64,000 nucleotides of DNA from Flagellimonas meridianipacifica (lineage in GTDB: Bacteria; Bacteroidota; Bacteroidia; Flavobacteriales; Flavobacteriaceae): positions 1,054,001 to 1,118,000 of the forward strand of contig NZ_PVYX01000002.1 in the NCBI RefSeq assembly GCF_003001695.1, in the 5' to 3' direction. The position numbers and the translations under genes were made by a program. Each line of letters begins with the position of its first letter. The first letter of the stretch is position 1. The notes beneath the pieces were generated by a model. The model had not been told where the DNA came from and made no database searches. It saw only the letters and a program-made list of their open reading frames with translations. Shown one piece after another: positions 25,325 to 33,650 of this stretch.

Positions 25325-27242
25325 GCCTGAAAAAAATCCGCAAGAAGAAAAACCTAAAAGAAGAGTGAACCTCTATTGGTTTTATATGTTCTTTCTCTCT
25401 TTTCTTTTGGTGACTTATTTTATTAATTCAAGATATAGCACCAAAGAGATTAGTTGGCTCGAGTTTGATGAACCCATGTTGCGTATGGGAGATGTTGCAA
25501 AAGTAATTGTGGTCAACAAGGAATATGCCGAAATCCACATCAAAAAAGATAGACTGAATCAAGAAAGACATAAGGACGTTGCATCCGATGGTCCATATTC
25601 AGAAGTTGGACCCCATTATATCATCCAGTTGGGATCAATTGAGAGTTTTGAACAAAAACTAAGTGAGGCGCAACAAGAATTTGACCTAGAGGATAAAATA
25701 GATCTTCGATATGTGACTCGAAAAAACTGGAGCGATGTTTTCGCTTGGCTTTTACCATTTTTATTTATTGTCCTTTTCTGGATTTTCATAATGCGTAGGA
25801 TGACCCTTGGGCCAATGGGGAAAGGGGGTAATTCTTTGTTCAATTTTGGAAAATCAACAGCTAAACTTATGGGTAAGGATGCCAAGAGCAAAGTTACCTT
25901 TGATGATGTGGCAGGGCTTCAGGAAGCTAAGGTTGAAGTTATGGAAGTGGTAGACTTCCTGAAAAACCCTGAAAACTATACAAAACTGGGTGCCAAAATC
26001 CCAAAGGGTGTCTTATTTGTGGGACCGCCAGGTACAGGAAAAACATTAATGGCCAAGGCAGTAGCAGGAGAGGCACAGGTTCCCTTTTTTTCGCTATCCG
26101 GTTCTGAGTTCGTTGAAATGTTTGTAGGGGTAGGCGCCTCTAGAGTTAGGGATCTTTTTAAAAAGGCCAAAGAAAAGGCTCCAAGTATCGTATTCATTGA
26201 CGAAATAGATGCCGTTGGTCGTTCAAGAAACAAAGTCAATATGTTTCAGGCAAATGATGAACGTGAAAGTACCTTAAACCAGTTATTGGCCGAATTGGAT
26301 GGGTTTGGGGAGAATACGGGAGTTATTGTACTTGCGGCCACCAATAGACCTGATGTGTTGGACAAAGCTCTGCTTAGACCAGGTAGATTTGACCGTCATA
26401 TTTACTTGGAATTGCCCAATAAACAAGAACGAAAGGAGATTTTTGAAGTTCATTTGAGACCGATAAAAAGAGCAGATGGAATTGATGTTGAACTTTTGGC
26501 CTCACTTACCCCGGGTTTTTCGGGCGCTGATATTGCCAACATATGCAATGAGGCAGCGCTAATAGCTGCACGTAAAAAGAAAGATTTGGTTGAAAAGGAA
26601 GATTTCATTGAGGCGCGCGACCGCGTTGTTGGCGGCTTGGAGCGAAAGAGCCAGATTATATCGCCAAAGGAAAAGAGAATCATCGCTTTTCACGAAGCAG
26701 GTCATGCAGTGGTCAGTTGGTATTTAAAAAATGTAGATTCCCTGATGAAGGTTTCCATTATACCGAGGGGGAAGTCTTTAGGTGCTGCGTGGTATCTCCC
26801 AGAGGAGTACAAGTTGGTCACCAAAAGTCAATTTATGGATCAAATGTGTGCCGCTCTTGGGGGTAGGGCAGCAGAAGAAATTACGTTCAATGAAATTTCT
26901 ACAGGGGCACTGGACGATTTGGAAAAAGTAACTAAGCAGGCTTATGGTATGGTGGCCTATTATGGATTAGATGAAGAAATAGGACCTTTGAGCTTTTATG
27001 ATTCCACTGGTCAAAATGAAAAACTAATGGTCAAACCGTACGGGGAACACTTGGCGAAACTTATAGATAATGAGGTTCAAGATTTAGTTCTTTCCATGTA
27101 TAAAAGAGCAAAGGAGCTATTGTCGGAGCACAGTAAAGAGCTTGAACAATTAGCCCTACTTCTACTTGAAAAAGAAGTTGCTGAAAGAGAAGACTTAGAA
27201 CGTATCATGGGAAAAAGGAATGAAACACCACAATCGGTTTAA
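25317..27242 (+). CDS. ftsH: ATP-dependent zinc metalloprotease FtsH
   Basis: Full-length FtsH (641 residues): two membrane helices (19-36 and 142-158) around a periplasmic segment, AAA module with Walker A GPPGTGKT (236-243), Walker [12 protein letters not shown], the SRH region [20 protein letters not shown], and the zinc site HEAGH (459-463) with a later acidic ligand near [10 protein letters not shown]. It degrades membrane and regulatory proteins. The overlap with the AhpD-like gene and the Crp/Fnr-type promoter mean that this copy is probably stress-induced; a second, housekeeping ftsH may exist elsewhere in the genome. Confidence 0.95.
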   Translation: MVEPEKNPQEEKPKRRVNLYWFYMFFLSFLLVTYFINSRYSTKEISWLEFDEPMLRMGDVAKVIVVNKEYAEIHIKKDRLNQERHKDVASDGPYSEVGPHYIIQLGSIESFEQKLSEAQQEFDLEDKIDLRYVTRKNWSDVFAWLLPFLFIVLFWIFIMRRMTLGPMGKGGNSLFNFGKSTAKLMGKDAKSKVTFDDVAGLQEAKVEVMEVVDFLKNPENYTKLGAKIPKGVLFVGPPGTGKTLMAKAVAGEAQVPFFSLSGSEFVEMFVGVGASRVRDLFKKAKEKAPSIVFIDEIDAVGRSRNKVNMFQANDERESTLNQLLAELDGFGENTGVIVLAATNRPDVLDKALLRPGRFDRHIYLELPNKQERKEIFEVHLRPIKRADGIDVELLASLTPGFSGADIANICNEAALIAARKKKDLVEKEDFIEARDRVVGGLERKSQIISPKEKRIIAFHEAGHAVVSWYLKNVDSLMKVSIIPRGKSLGAAWYLPEEYKLVTKSQFMDQMCAALGGRAAEEITFNEISTGALDDLEKVTKQAYGMVAYYGLDEEIGPLSFYDSTGQNEKLMVKPYGEHLAKLIDNEVQDLVLSMYKRAKELLSEHSKELEQLALLLLEKEVAEREDLERIMGKRNETPQSV

Positions 27243-27301
27243 GAAATGGATTGATTAAAGTTGTTTCCAAGGGTTTTCTGCTACTATAATAATGCATAGA
27301 C

Positions 27302-27344
27302 TGATGTAAATCATTTGCCCACTTCCTCGTCCTATTTAGTTTTG
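27302..27344 (+). promoter_or_regulatory. Crp/Fnr-type box plus perfect -7 element, BON gene promoter
   Basis: TGATGTAAATCA (27302-27313), 35 bp start-to-start, then TAGTTTTG (27337-27344), an exact TAnnTTTG match. The gene starts at 27374. Confidence 0.75.
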
Positions 27345-27373
27345 GTTCATTTCCATGTTTAAAAATCTAAGCC

Positions 27374-28069
27374 ATGAAGACAGATGTAAAAATCCTGAAA
27401 AGTGATGCCGAAATAAAAGAAGATGTTCTTGAGGAGTTGCTTTGGCAACCTGATATTGATGAAACACAGATTGGTGTAATTGTTGAAGACGGTGTTGTAA
27501 CCCTTACTGGTGTCGTTGATAGCTATGTTAAGAAATCTGCCGCGGAAAAGGCGATAAAGGGTATTGCAGGCGTGCGGGCAGTCGCGGATGATATTGAAAT
27601 CAAATACGGTAACGAGTACAAAAGGACGGATAAGGAAATTGCCAAGGCCGTGGCAAACGCTATGGAATGGAACCCTTCTATCCCTGAAGATAATCTGAAT
27701 GTAACGGTAAGAGAGGGTTGGGTTTTCGTTTCTGGTGAAGTAAACTGGGGCTATCAACGAAATGCAACCAAAAAAACCTTGGAAAAACTTTTAGGGGTAA
27801 GAGGGGTGAACGTAAATCAAATTACCATTAAGCAAAGGGTAAAACCTTTGGATGTTCAAAACAAAATCATCAACGCCTTTGAAAGAGCTGCAGATATTGA
27901 AGCTAAGGGAATAACTGTAGAGGTAGAAGGTAGTACGGTTACCTTACGTGGTAAAGTACATTCCATTAAAGAAAAAGAAGATGCAGAAAAAGCGGCTTAC
28001 AAAGCTCCCGGTGTAATAAGTGTGGTCAACAAACTGAAGGTGCAGTTTTATCCTGTGAAGAATGCTTAA
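27374..28069 (+). CDS. Triple BON-domain protein
   Basis: A 231-residue protein made of three BON domains (about 4-72, 80-146 and 155-225), each with the VxDGxVTLxGxV-like core (VEDGVVTLTGVVDS, VREGWVFVSGEVNW, VEGSTVTLRGKVHS). There is no signal peptide, unlike periplasmic OsmY. BON proteins bind lipid and are typical members of osmotic or general stress regulons. Confidence 0.88.
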   Translation: MKTDVKILKSDAEIKEDVLEELLWQPDIDETQIGVIVEDGVVTLTGVVDSYVKKSAAEKAIKGIAGVRAVADDIEIKYGNEYKRTDKEIAKAVANAMEWNPSIPEDNLNVTVREGWVFVSGEVNWGYQRNATKKTLEKLLGVRGVNVNQITIKQRVKPLDVQNKIINAFERAADIEAKGITVEVEGSTVTLRGKVHSIKEKEDAEKAAYKAPGVISVVNKLKVQFYPVKNA

Positions 28070-28122
28070 AAGATTAGAACAGGATGGTAGGTGAAATAAA
28101 GGAATGGACTTTAAGCAAAATA

Positions 28123-29193
28123 TTATATTTCTTCACCTATTTGCCTAAGCTTTTCAATATCTAGTAAAACCAATTTCTTTTTTTTTCCAAGTCGAACCAA
28201 GCCTTGGCTTTTAAAATCTGATAAGGTTCGTATAGCAGTTTCCGTAGCAGTACCAATCATTGCCGCGAAATCTTCACGTGGAATTTCAAGCCCTTGATGT
28301 TCACTGTCTTCCATCATTCCCTTTTCATGCAGTTCTATCAAAGCTTTGGCTGCCCTCTTTTTTACGGGGGCAAAAGCCATATCAATCAATTGATCCTGAA
28401 CATGGGCTAAGTTGTTTGAAATAATGTGCAAAAATTTGTTGGATACTATTTTATTCTCATAGACCAGTTTCATGAAATCTTCTTTTGGAATGCTCAAAAC
28501 CTCTGTTTCTGAGATTGCCGTGGCTGTTTCTGTATAGGTGCCACAATGGTTCAAGAGAGAAAGTTGCCCAACAAAATCCCCCTCTTTGTGCATTCCGGTA
28601 ATCAATTCTTTACCATCCGTGGTGATTTTAAAGGTTTTTATATTCCCTTTCTGGATAAAGAACAAGGAGTGTGCTGAATCACCTTCCCTAAATACTTCCT
28701 CTTGATCTTCCAATTCTCTCAATTTTCGGTCGTTAGAAAGCAGTTCCATTCCAAAGTGTTCTGTGGCCTCCTTAAAAAATGTGTTGAGACCCTTGGCAGT
28801 TTTGGAAAACTTCCTTTTCAAGAAATCATTCTTTCTAAGACGTAAATCTATAGCTTCCAAAAGTTCATGTTCCTCGAAAGGTTTAATTAGGTAATCGTCG
28901 GCCCCTTTGGTCATGCCCATACGAATGTCCCTTATTTCACTTTTTGCTGTTAAAAAGATAAAGGGTGTGCCAGCAGTTTGTGCATCTTTATTCAAAGTTT
29001 CGAGTACTCCATATCCATCAAGTTCTGGCATTAATATGTCACAAACAATAATATCTGGTTTGTTTTGTCTGGCCAAGGCCACGCCTTCCATACCGTTTCT
29101 TGCCTTAATAACATTGTAGTTCGCTAACCCCAGTATTTCTGCAGTATTTTCCAGCACATCTTTGTTGTCCTCAATTAATAGTATGTTTTTCAT
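28123..29193 (-). CDS. Response regulator fused to a Crp/Fnr-family DNA-binding protein
   Basis: A 356-residue fusion. Residues 1-120 are a receiver domain (EDN; phospho-acceptor Asp52 in CDILMPELDG; LTAKS; YLIKPF). Residues ~145-260 form a cyclic-nucleotide-binding-type beta roll (REGDSAHSLFFIQKGNIK, EGDFVGQLSLL) without the Arg-Ser pair typical of cAMP binding. Residues ~265-350 form a Crp winged helix; the recognition helix TATETAIRTL has the Glu318 and Arg322 pair that reads TGA half-sites in Crp/Fnr proteins. It follows the LOV kinase gene by 45 bp, so phosphorylation by that kinase is likely. I propose that it binds the TGAY-N4-RTCA boxes in this island. Confidence 0.88.
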   Translation of the reverse strand: MKNILLIEDNKDVLENTAEILGLANYNVIKARNGMEGVALARQNKPDIIVCDILMPELDGYGVLETLNKDAQTAGTPFIFLTAKSEIRDIRMGMTKGADDYLIKPFEEHELLEAIDLRLRKNDFLKRKFSKTAKGLNTFFKEATEHFGMELLSNDRKLRELEDQEEVFREGDSAHSLFFIQKGNIKTFKITTDGKELITGMHKEGDFVGQLSLLNHCGTYTETATAISETEVLSIPKEDFMKLVYENKIVSNKFLHIISNNLAHVQDQLIDMAFAPVKKRAAKALIELHEKGMMEDSEHQGLEIPREDFAAMIGTATETAIRTLSDFKSQGLVRLGKKKKLVLLDIEKLRQIGEEI

Positions 29194-29238
29194 TTTCTTG
29201 AATATTAGAATTGGACAATTGGTTTATAAAACATGTTT

Positions 29239-31806
29239 TTATCCGATTGATTCTTTTTTCCCATCCGTTTTTGGAATCGGAAATTCTACCGTAAAGATGC
29301 TTCCCTGACCCTGTTCGCTCGAAAAATGAATGATGCCACCCATAAGCTCGGTATATTGCTTGGCAATCGTTAAGCCAAGTCCTGTTCCCTTTATGTTTAA
29401 ACTGTTTTTAGCTCTAAAGAATCGTTGGAACATGCGTTCATGTTCTTCACGTGGAATACCAATACCTTGATCAATTACCGATAAGGATACCTTCTTGGCA
29501 TCATAGCCTATCTTTATGGTAATGACTTGGTTCTCATGGGAGTATTTAATTGCATTATCCAAAAGATTGATCAAGATATAACGCATCAATTTAGGGTCAA
29601 GAAAAGCGATTATTTTCTCAGATGGTTTGATGATTTCAATTGACTGCCCTTCTTTCAGATTGGTTTCCAGTTGCTGGGCTAAAGATGCTGTAAAGTCAAC
29701 CAAATTAAACCATTCGGGCGTTGCCCTGATTTCACCTTCTTCCAATTTGCCCAAGGATAGAAAGTCGTTTAGTATGATGACTAGATTCTGTACATTGCTG
29801 CGTATCAATGCGGTATGTCTTAGTCGCTTTTCTTCCTGGCCCAACTGGTTCTGCCGCTCTATCAATGTAGCGGAAGAAAGGATGACGCTCAACGGAGTTC
29901 TAAATTCGTGTGATGCCGTTGCGATAAAGCGCGATTTCAGTTCATTGAGCTCTTTTTGTTTTGTTAAAGCTATTCGTATGTCTCGTTCTGCTTTCTTTTG
30001 TTCAGAGATATCATTTAGTACCAGTAGGGCGTGCTTGATTTCGTTATTGCTATATTTTCCCGAAAGCGGGGTTGTGTTTACCATGTAGTTGATTCCCCGA
30101 TATCTGATTTCAAAGCTTAAATGAAGTCCTTTAAGTGTTTGTTCTATGTAATCCTTGAAAATTGCTTTTCTTCTTGATGAAAAGTTTTTTAAATCATCAA
30201 TTCTAATTTTTCCTTGACTGATTTTTTGCATTCTAATATTGCTCATCGCGGTGCCCTCCATATAAACAATTTCCATATCGTCATTCACCAAAATAATGAC
30301 CCCTTTTGGAAAGTTTTTGGCAATGGCAGAAGAAATGGTCTCACTGGTCTCTGCTCTTTTTAAGGCAAGACTGGTTTCGGTTATTTGATCCTCCAAATTG
30401 ATGTTCGCTTCTTCGAGTTTTTTGATACTTGACTTCAACTCAGAGGTTTGATTTCTTACTTGTTGCTTCAGTTGAGCTTGGCTTTGAAGTAATGCACCTC
30501 TTATGTTATTCTGTTCGATGGCCAATGCAGCAAGCTGTGAGGTATCCTTTATCAAATCATTTTCAACCTTGCCGGGAATAGCTTCATTCCTTAGATAAGC
30601 ACACAAAACGCCTGTAATCTGTCCCATGGCATCCATCAGGGGATAGGACCAACATGATTTAAGGTTGTGCTTTGATAGGTAATTCGCATAGTTCTTCCAA
30701 GAATCATCGGTGAACATGTTTTTTACAATAATTGCTTGCTTAAAATGTGCGGCCTTCCCACAGGAGCATGAATCAGGCTTTAACGGTATGCCGTCCAATG
30801 CCTCCCTTAGATCTTTCGGAAAGTTGGGGGCAGATAACAATTCGAGTTGGAATTTCTTTTCATTGAACTTCCAAATGGCACCTATGGCACCATCAATGTT
30901 TTTTTCAAGTATGTCCACTATTTGAGAAACAATCATCTCAAGGGGTTCGTTTTTTATGATGTCCTCTAGCACAGATTGCTTGTGTAACTTCATGACTTGT
31001 TCCCTTTTTTGCTGGGTAATATCGTTTTGAACGGCGATAAAATGAGTCAGCTTTCTTTTTTCGTTCTTTACAGGCGTAATAGCCAATTCGTTCCAAAAAA
31101 GAGAACCATCTTTTCTATAATTACGGAGTGTTACCCTACAGGATTTACCACCATGGAGGGCTGCCCGGATAATGTCGATTTCTGCTTGGTGTTTATCGGA
31201 GCCCTGCAAAAAATTACAGTTCCTACCCAACACCTCATTTTCTGGGTAACCTGTAATCTGCTGAAAGGCCTTATTTACGTAGATAATGGGAAAATGATGC
31301 ACTTGTGCATCTGCTATTATAATACCCTTCCCAGCTGAGTTCAGGGCCCTGTTTCTGACCCTTAAGAGGTTTTCAGTTTCTTTTTGATTGGTAATGTCCT
31401 CAATAAATCCCTCTAAAAATTTTGCCCCATTTTCTCTGTCGGGTATACCAACACCATGTTCGCTGATCCATCTAATTTTTCCATCTGCACGGTGAATACG
31501 ATAGTTTACATGGAACTGTCTGTTTTCTGTAAGGGCCTTCTGTATTTTTTTCCAGACATTTTCCTTGTCATCCTCATGAATGATTTCCCCCCAATGGACT
31601 CTTTTTGGTGTATAGAATTGTTGTTGGGTATATCCAGTTAAGTCATAGCACCCCTTGCTGATAAAGTCCATGGTCCAGTTTTTGTCGTTATAGCACCTAT
31701 AGACCACACCAGGTAGATTGCCAACCAAAGTGCGTAGCTTTCGGTCGCTTTCAAAAAGGGATTTGTTCCCATTATCTTGGCCGTTGGTAAGATCGTTGCT
31801 TTTCAT
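29239..31806 (-). CDS. LOV-domain sensor histidine kinase (PAS-LOV-GAF-PAS-HisKA-HATPase)
   Basis: An 855-residue soluble kinase. Order: PAS (~23-140), LOV (~150-265), GAF (~275-432), coiled coil (~440-490), PAS (~490-600), HisKA with phospho-His633 in ASHEFRTPLS, HATPase (~730-845; DNAIKYSHEN, DQGIGIP, GTGLGLTI). The second domain has the LOV signature GRNCNFLQG with the photoadduct cysteine at Cys197, plus Asn229 (NYRKDG), Asn239 (FWNEL) and Gln260 (AVQNDIT), the residues that hold FMN in known LOV proteins. The only signature change is Asn for the Arg after the cysteine. It should therefore sense blue light (or redox through FMN). It is cotranscribed with the receiver-Crp fusion. Confidence 0.87.
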   Translation of the reverse strand: MKSNDLTNGQDNGNKSLFESDRKLRTLVGNLPGVVYRCYNDKNWTMDFISKGCYDLTGYTQQQFYTPKRVHWGEIIHEDDKENVWKKIQKALTENRQFHVNYRIHRADGKIRWISEHGVGIPDRENGAKFLEGFIEDITNQKETENLLRVRNRALNSAGKGIIIADAQVHHFPIIYVNKAFQQITGYPENEVLGRNCNFLQGSDKHQAEIDIIRAALHGGKSCRVTLRNYRKDGSLFWNELAITPVKNEKRKLTHFIAVQNDITQQKREQVMKLHKQSVLEDIIKNEPLEMIVSQIVDILEKNIDGAIGAIWKFNEKKFQLELLSAPNFPKDLREALDGIPLKPDSCSCGKAAHFKQAIIVKNMFTDDSWKNYANYLSKHNLKSCWSYPLMDAMGQITGVLCAYLRNEAIPGKVENDLIKDTSQLAALAIEQNNIRGALLQSQAQLKQQVRNQTSELKSSIKKLEEANINLEDQITETSLALKRAETSETISSAIAKNFPKGVIILVNDDMEIVYMEGTAMSNIRMQKISQGKIRIDDLKNFSSRRKAIFKDYIEQTLKGLHLSFEIRYRGINYMVNTTPLSGKYSNNEIKHALLVLNDISEQKKAERDIRIALTKQKELNELKSRFIATASHEFRTPLSVILSSATLIERQNQLGQEEKRLRHTALIRSNVQNLVIILNDFLSLGKLEEGEIRATPEWFNLVDFTASLAQQLETNLKEGQSIEIIKPSEKIIAFLDPKLMRYILINLLDNAIKYSHENQVITIKIGYDAKKVSLSVIDQGIGIPREEHERMFQRFFRAKNSLNIKGTGLGLTIAKQYTELMGGIIHFSSEQGQGSIFTVEFPIPKTDGKKESIG

Positions 31807-32023
31807 TATTACGATTTAGTAATAGAAATGCCATTGTTTTATTGATTATGGTGCTTTGGGACGACAGGACTAAATGATACTATTAAACGGGCGTGGTTAA
31901 AATGATTCAACCCCATTTAAGAAATCTTTTCGGCAATCAATTATCGGTTTTTTACGCTCGAAGTTTGGTTGGCAGCGTTGTTTGCAAAAACCATATTACC
32001 AATAGGGTGCTTTGTATTTCGTT

Positions 32024-32066
32024 CAAAGATATGCTGGATTCCCGTACATTAAACTGACGAATGTCA
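32024..32066 (-). promoter_or_regulatory. Crp/Fnr-type box plus perfect -7 element, LOV kinase promoter
   Basis: Minus strand: TGACATTCGTCA (32066-32055), 35 bp start-to-start, then TATCTTTG (32031-32024), an exact TAnnTTTG match. It points towards the kinase gene, leaving a long leader of about 210 bases before the start at 31806. This implies that the kinase-regulator pair controls itself. Confidence 0.62.
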
Positions 32067-32099
32067 TGTTTACTTTTTTACTCGGCCTAATGAAGAAAA

Positions 32100-32200
32100 T
32101 CTCTCAGGTTCTTTAAGGTAGAACAAATTTTTCTAATTCTTTGTATTCTACCAAAAAGGATAGGTGAGTATTACCCTACAGGATTTACCACCAAGCAAAT
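32100..32200 (-). pseudogene. Remnant of a LOV/PAS kinase gene
   Basis: A 23-base stretch at 32171-32193 is identical to 31131-31153 inside the LOV domain of the kinase (encoding GGKSCRV). Read on the minus strand it gives GGKSCRVILTYPFW and then a stop, so the similarity soon decays. The rest of the 31807-32295 gap shows no gene. Confidence 0.4.
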
Positions 32201-32295
32201 CCAGCTTATGTTAAGTAGAATTCCCAAAGTAGTCCAACAATTCTCCGATTTTAGAAGTAGCTTTATAGTAAGAAGGTACGATTGATAGAAAGACT

Positions 32296-32607
32296 ATGGA
32301 GGATTCTTTATATAAAATATGTCCAAAATGCAAAAAATCAAATATCAACCGCGATTACTGTGAGTATTGTGGCGCGATTATAAATGTATATCTAGAAAGG
32401 AGGTTAGAACGAAGGCAACAAGAAGAGGAAAAAAGACGTTTGGCAAAGGAGAGTGGTAAAATTGGTTTTACAACCTTCTTTGAAAATGCAAGGAAGCATC
32501 CGAATTTCTTTATTCGCATTTTTGCCCAGTTTATTTACTCAATTTGGGTAGTGGTTATTGCCATTGGTTCTTTTCTGGCATTCTTACTGGGATATGTTGC
32601 AGCTTAA
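32296..32607 (+). CDS. Zinc-ribbon membrane protein
   Basis: A 103-residue protein: N-terminal zinc ribbon (Cys9, Cys12, Cys22, Cys25 in CPKC and CEYCG), a charged helix (RRLERRQQEEEKRRL) and one C-terminal membrane helix (IWVVVIAIGSFLAFLLGYV). Unknown function. A TAGCTTTA motif at 32258-32265 may be its -7 element, but no Crp/Fnr-type box is at the matching distance. Confidence 0.6.
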   Translation: MEDSLYKICPKCKKSNINRDYCEYCGAIINVYLERRLERRQQEEEKRRLAKESGKIGFTTFFENARKHPNFFIRIFAQFIYSIWVVVIAIGSFLAFLLGYVAA

Positions 32608-33013
32608 GAAAAGCTTGATGGACATTGGATATTTGCTTTATCGGTTGAGTAGGCGATACATTTTATGGCTGGGTCTGATGGGCATGACAGTTTATCTTCT
32701 CCAACAGACGAATGTGGAATTACCCGAAGTTGTAAACAATCACCTTAATGATTTGCTGTGCATGCCTATTGTACTAGGCATATCCCAGTTAGCTGTGCGT
32801 TATCTTAGATCCGACCCAGGTATTTTTCTATCACTGCCTCTTCAATTGTGTGTTACCATCCTGTTTTGTTTTTATTTCGAATGGCATTTGCCAAAGGTTA
32901 ATCCCCGTTATACTTCAGACTGGATTGATGTATTGTGCTATTTTTTTGGTACGGGTTGGTTTTCTATCATGAACCGATTTCGTATCCTGTGGACAAGTCG
33001 AATGCTATTCTAA
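32594..33013 (+). CDS. Small integral membrane protein of the 'magnesium citrate secondary transporter' annotation family
   Basis: I place the start at 32594 (MLQLKKSLMDIGYLLYR), overlapping the previous gene by 14 bases; 32618 is a second choice. The ~140-residue product has four hydrophobic helices and the pattern VVNNHLNDLLCMPIVLG...RYTSDWIDVLCYFFG, which I recognise from short Bacteroidota proteins annotated as magnesium-citrate transporters. That name is doubtful for so short a protein. Confidence 0.55.
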   Translation: MLQLKKSLMDIGYLLYRLSRRYILWLGLMGMTVYLLQQTNVELPEVVNNHLNDLLCMPIVLGISQLAVRYLRSDPGIFLSLPLQLCVTILFCFYFEWHLPKVNPRYTSDWIDVLCYFFGTGWFSIMNRFRILWTSRMLF

Positions 33014-33071
33014 AACATCGTTTTTCAACAGGATAAAGCTATGAACCAAACTGTAAACTACAAATAAAAAA

Positions 33072-33095
33072 CCCTATAAACTTGAGTCTATAGGG
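33072..33095. terminator. Hairpin terminator, probably the old tRNA-Ser terminator
   Basis: CCCTATA / TATAGGG stem preceded by six A, just outside the left att copy. On the minus strand it has the A-rich/T-rich layout of a terminator and looks like the one now beside tRNA-Ser at 57924-57957. I infer that it served the tRNA before the element inserted. It may also terminate the plus-strand gene ending at 33013. Confidence 0.55.
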
Positions 33096-33102
33096 AATTT
33101 AT

Positions 33103-33115
33103 GCGGAGGAAGAGG
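33103..33115. repeat. attL: 13-bp copy of the tRNA-Ser 3' end
   Basis: GCGGAGGAAGAGG is identical to 57980-57992, which covers the acceptor stem 3' strand of tRNA-Ser. The rest of the tRNA is absent here, as expected for the far end of an element integrated into a tRNA gene. Confidence 0.7.
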
Positions 33116-33240
33116 AACTATCTTAAATCTGATTTTTCTAGTGTTTTTAGGGGCTAAGAGCTGTCTTGTTTTCTACCTCCACCGAAACCGCCCCTTTTTA
33201 ACAAAAGTTTACCATTTATGTAGTGTTTTGGAGCTAATTG

Positions 33241-33441
33241 ATGTATTTAGAGTTCAATAAACATCATTGTTCAATGCCGTATGTCGATAAAAGCGAAAAT
33301 TTTAGACTTATACTTCAATTGTGTCTAAATCATGAACATTACTATCGTCCACATGTTAATCGAATGAACCATCCCGAAAAACCCTTTAAGAATTTACCAC
33401 CCGCACCCCCAACTATAGACGTAAAGATTAAAGAGTATTGA
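33241..33441 (+). CDS. Small hypothetical protein
   Basis: Sixty-six residues from the ATG at 33241; rich in His, Pro and Asn (HHCSMPYVD, HEHYYRPHVN), with no recognised domain. It lies just inside the left end of the element. It may be a chance ORF. Confidence 0.25.
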   Translation: MYLEFNKHHCSMPYVDKSENFRLILQLCLNHEHYYRPHVNRMNHPEKPFKNLPPAPPTIDVKIKEY

Positions 33442-33650
33442 TGAGTGTATCATATATGAAGAACTTACAGTATTACACCGCATCGTATAGCTGGCAAAGA
33501 CAAATGTCCATCACTGGTTAAAATTCAATGGTAAGAAGATCATATTTTGCTATTACATTTAGAAATTCTAATAAATAACCAAAAATTCCAGACTATGCTG
33601 AAATTATAAATACATCATTTTTTTGGGAAACTAAAGATTGACATAGAGAA

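Noticed and set aside
28085..28140. AGGTGAA / TTCACCT inverted repeat as a terminator between BON and the regulator
   Set aside because: The arms are about 35 bp apart with no GC-rich stem or T-run.
33072..33116. A second tRNA gene at the left end
   Set aside because: Only 13 bases of the tRNA 3' end are present; no anticodon arm or D-arm follows, so it is an att copy.
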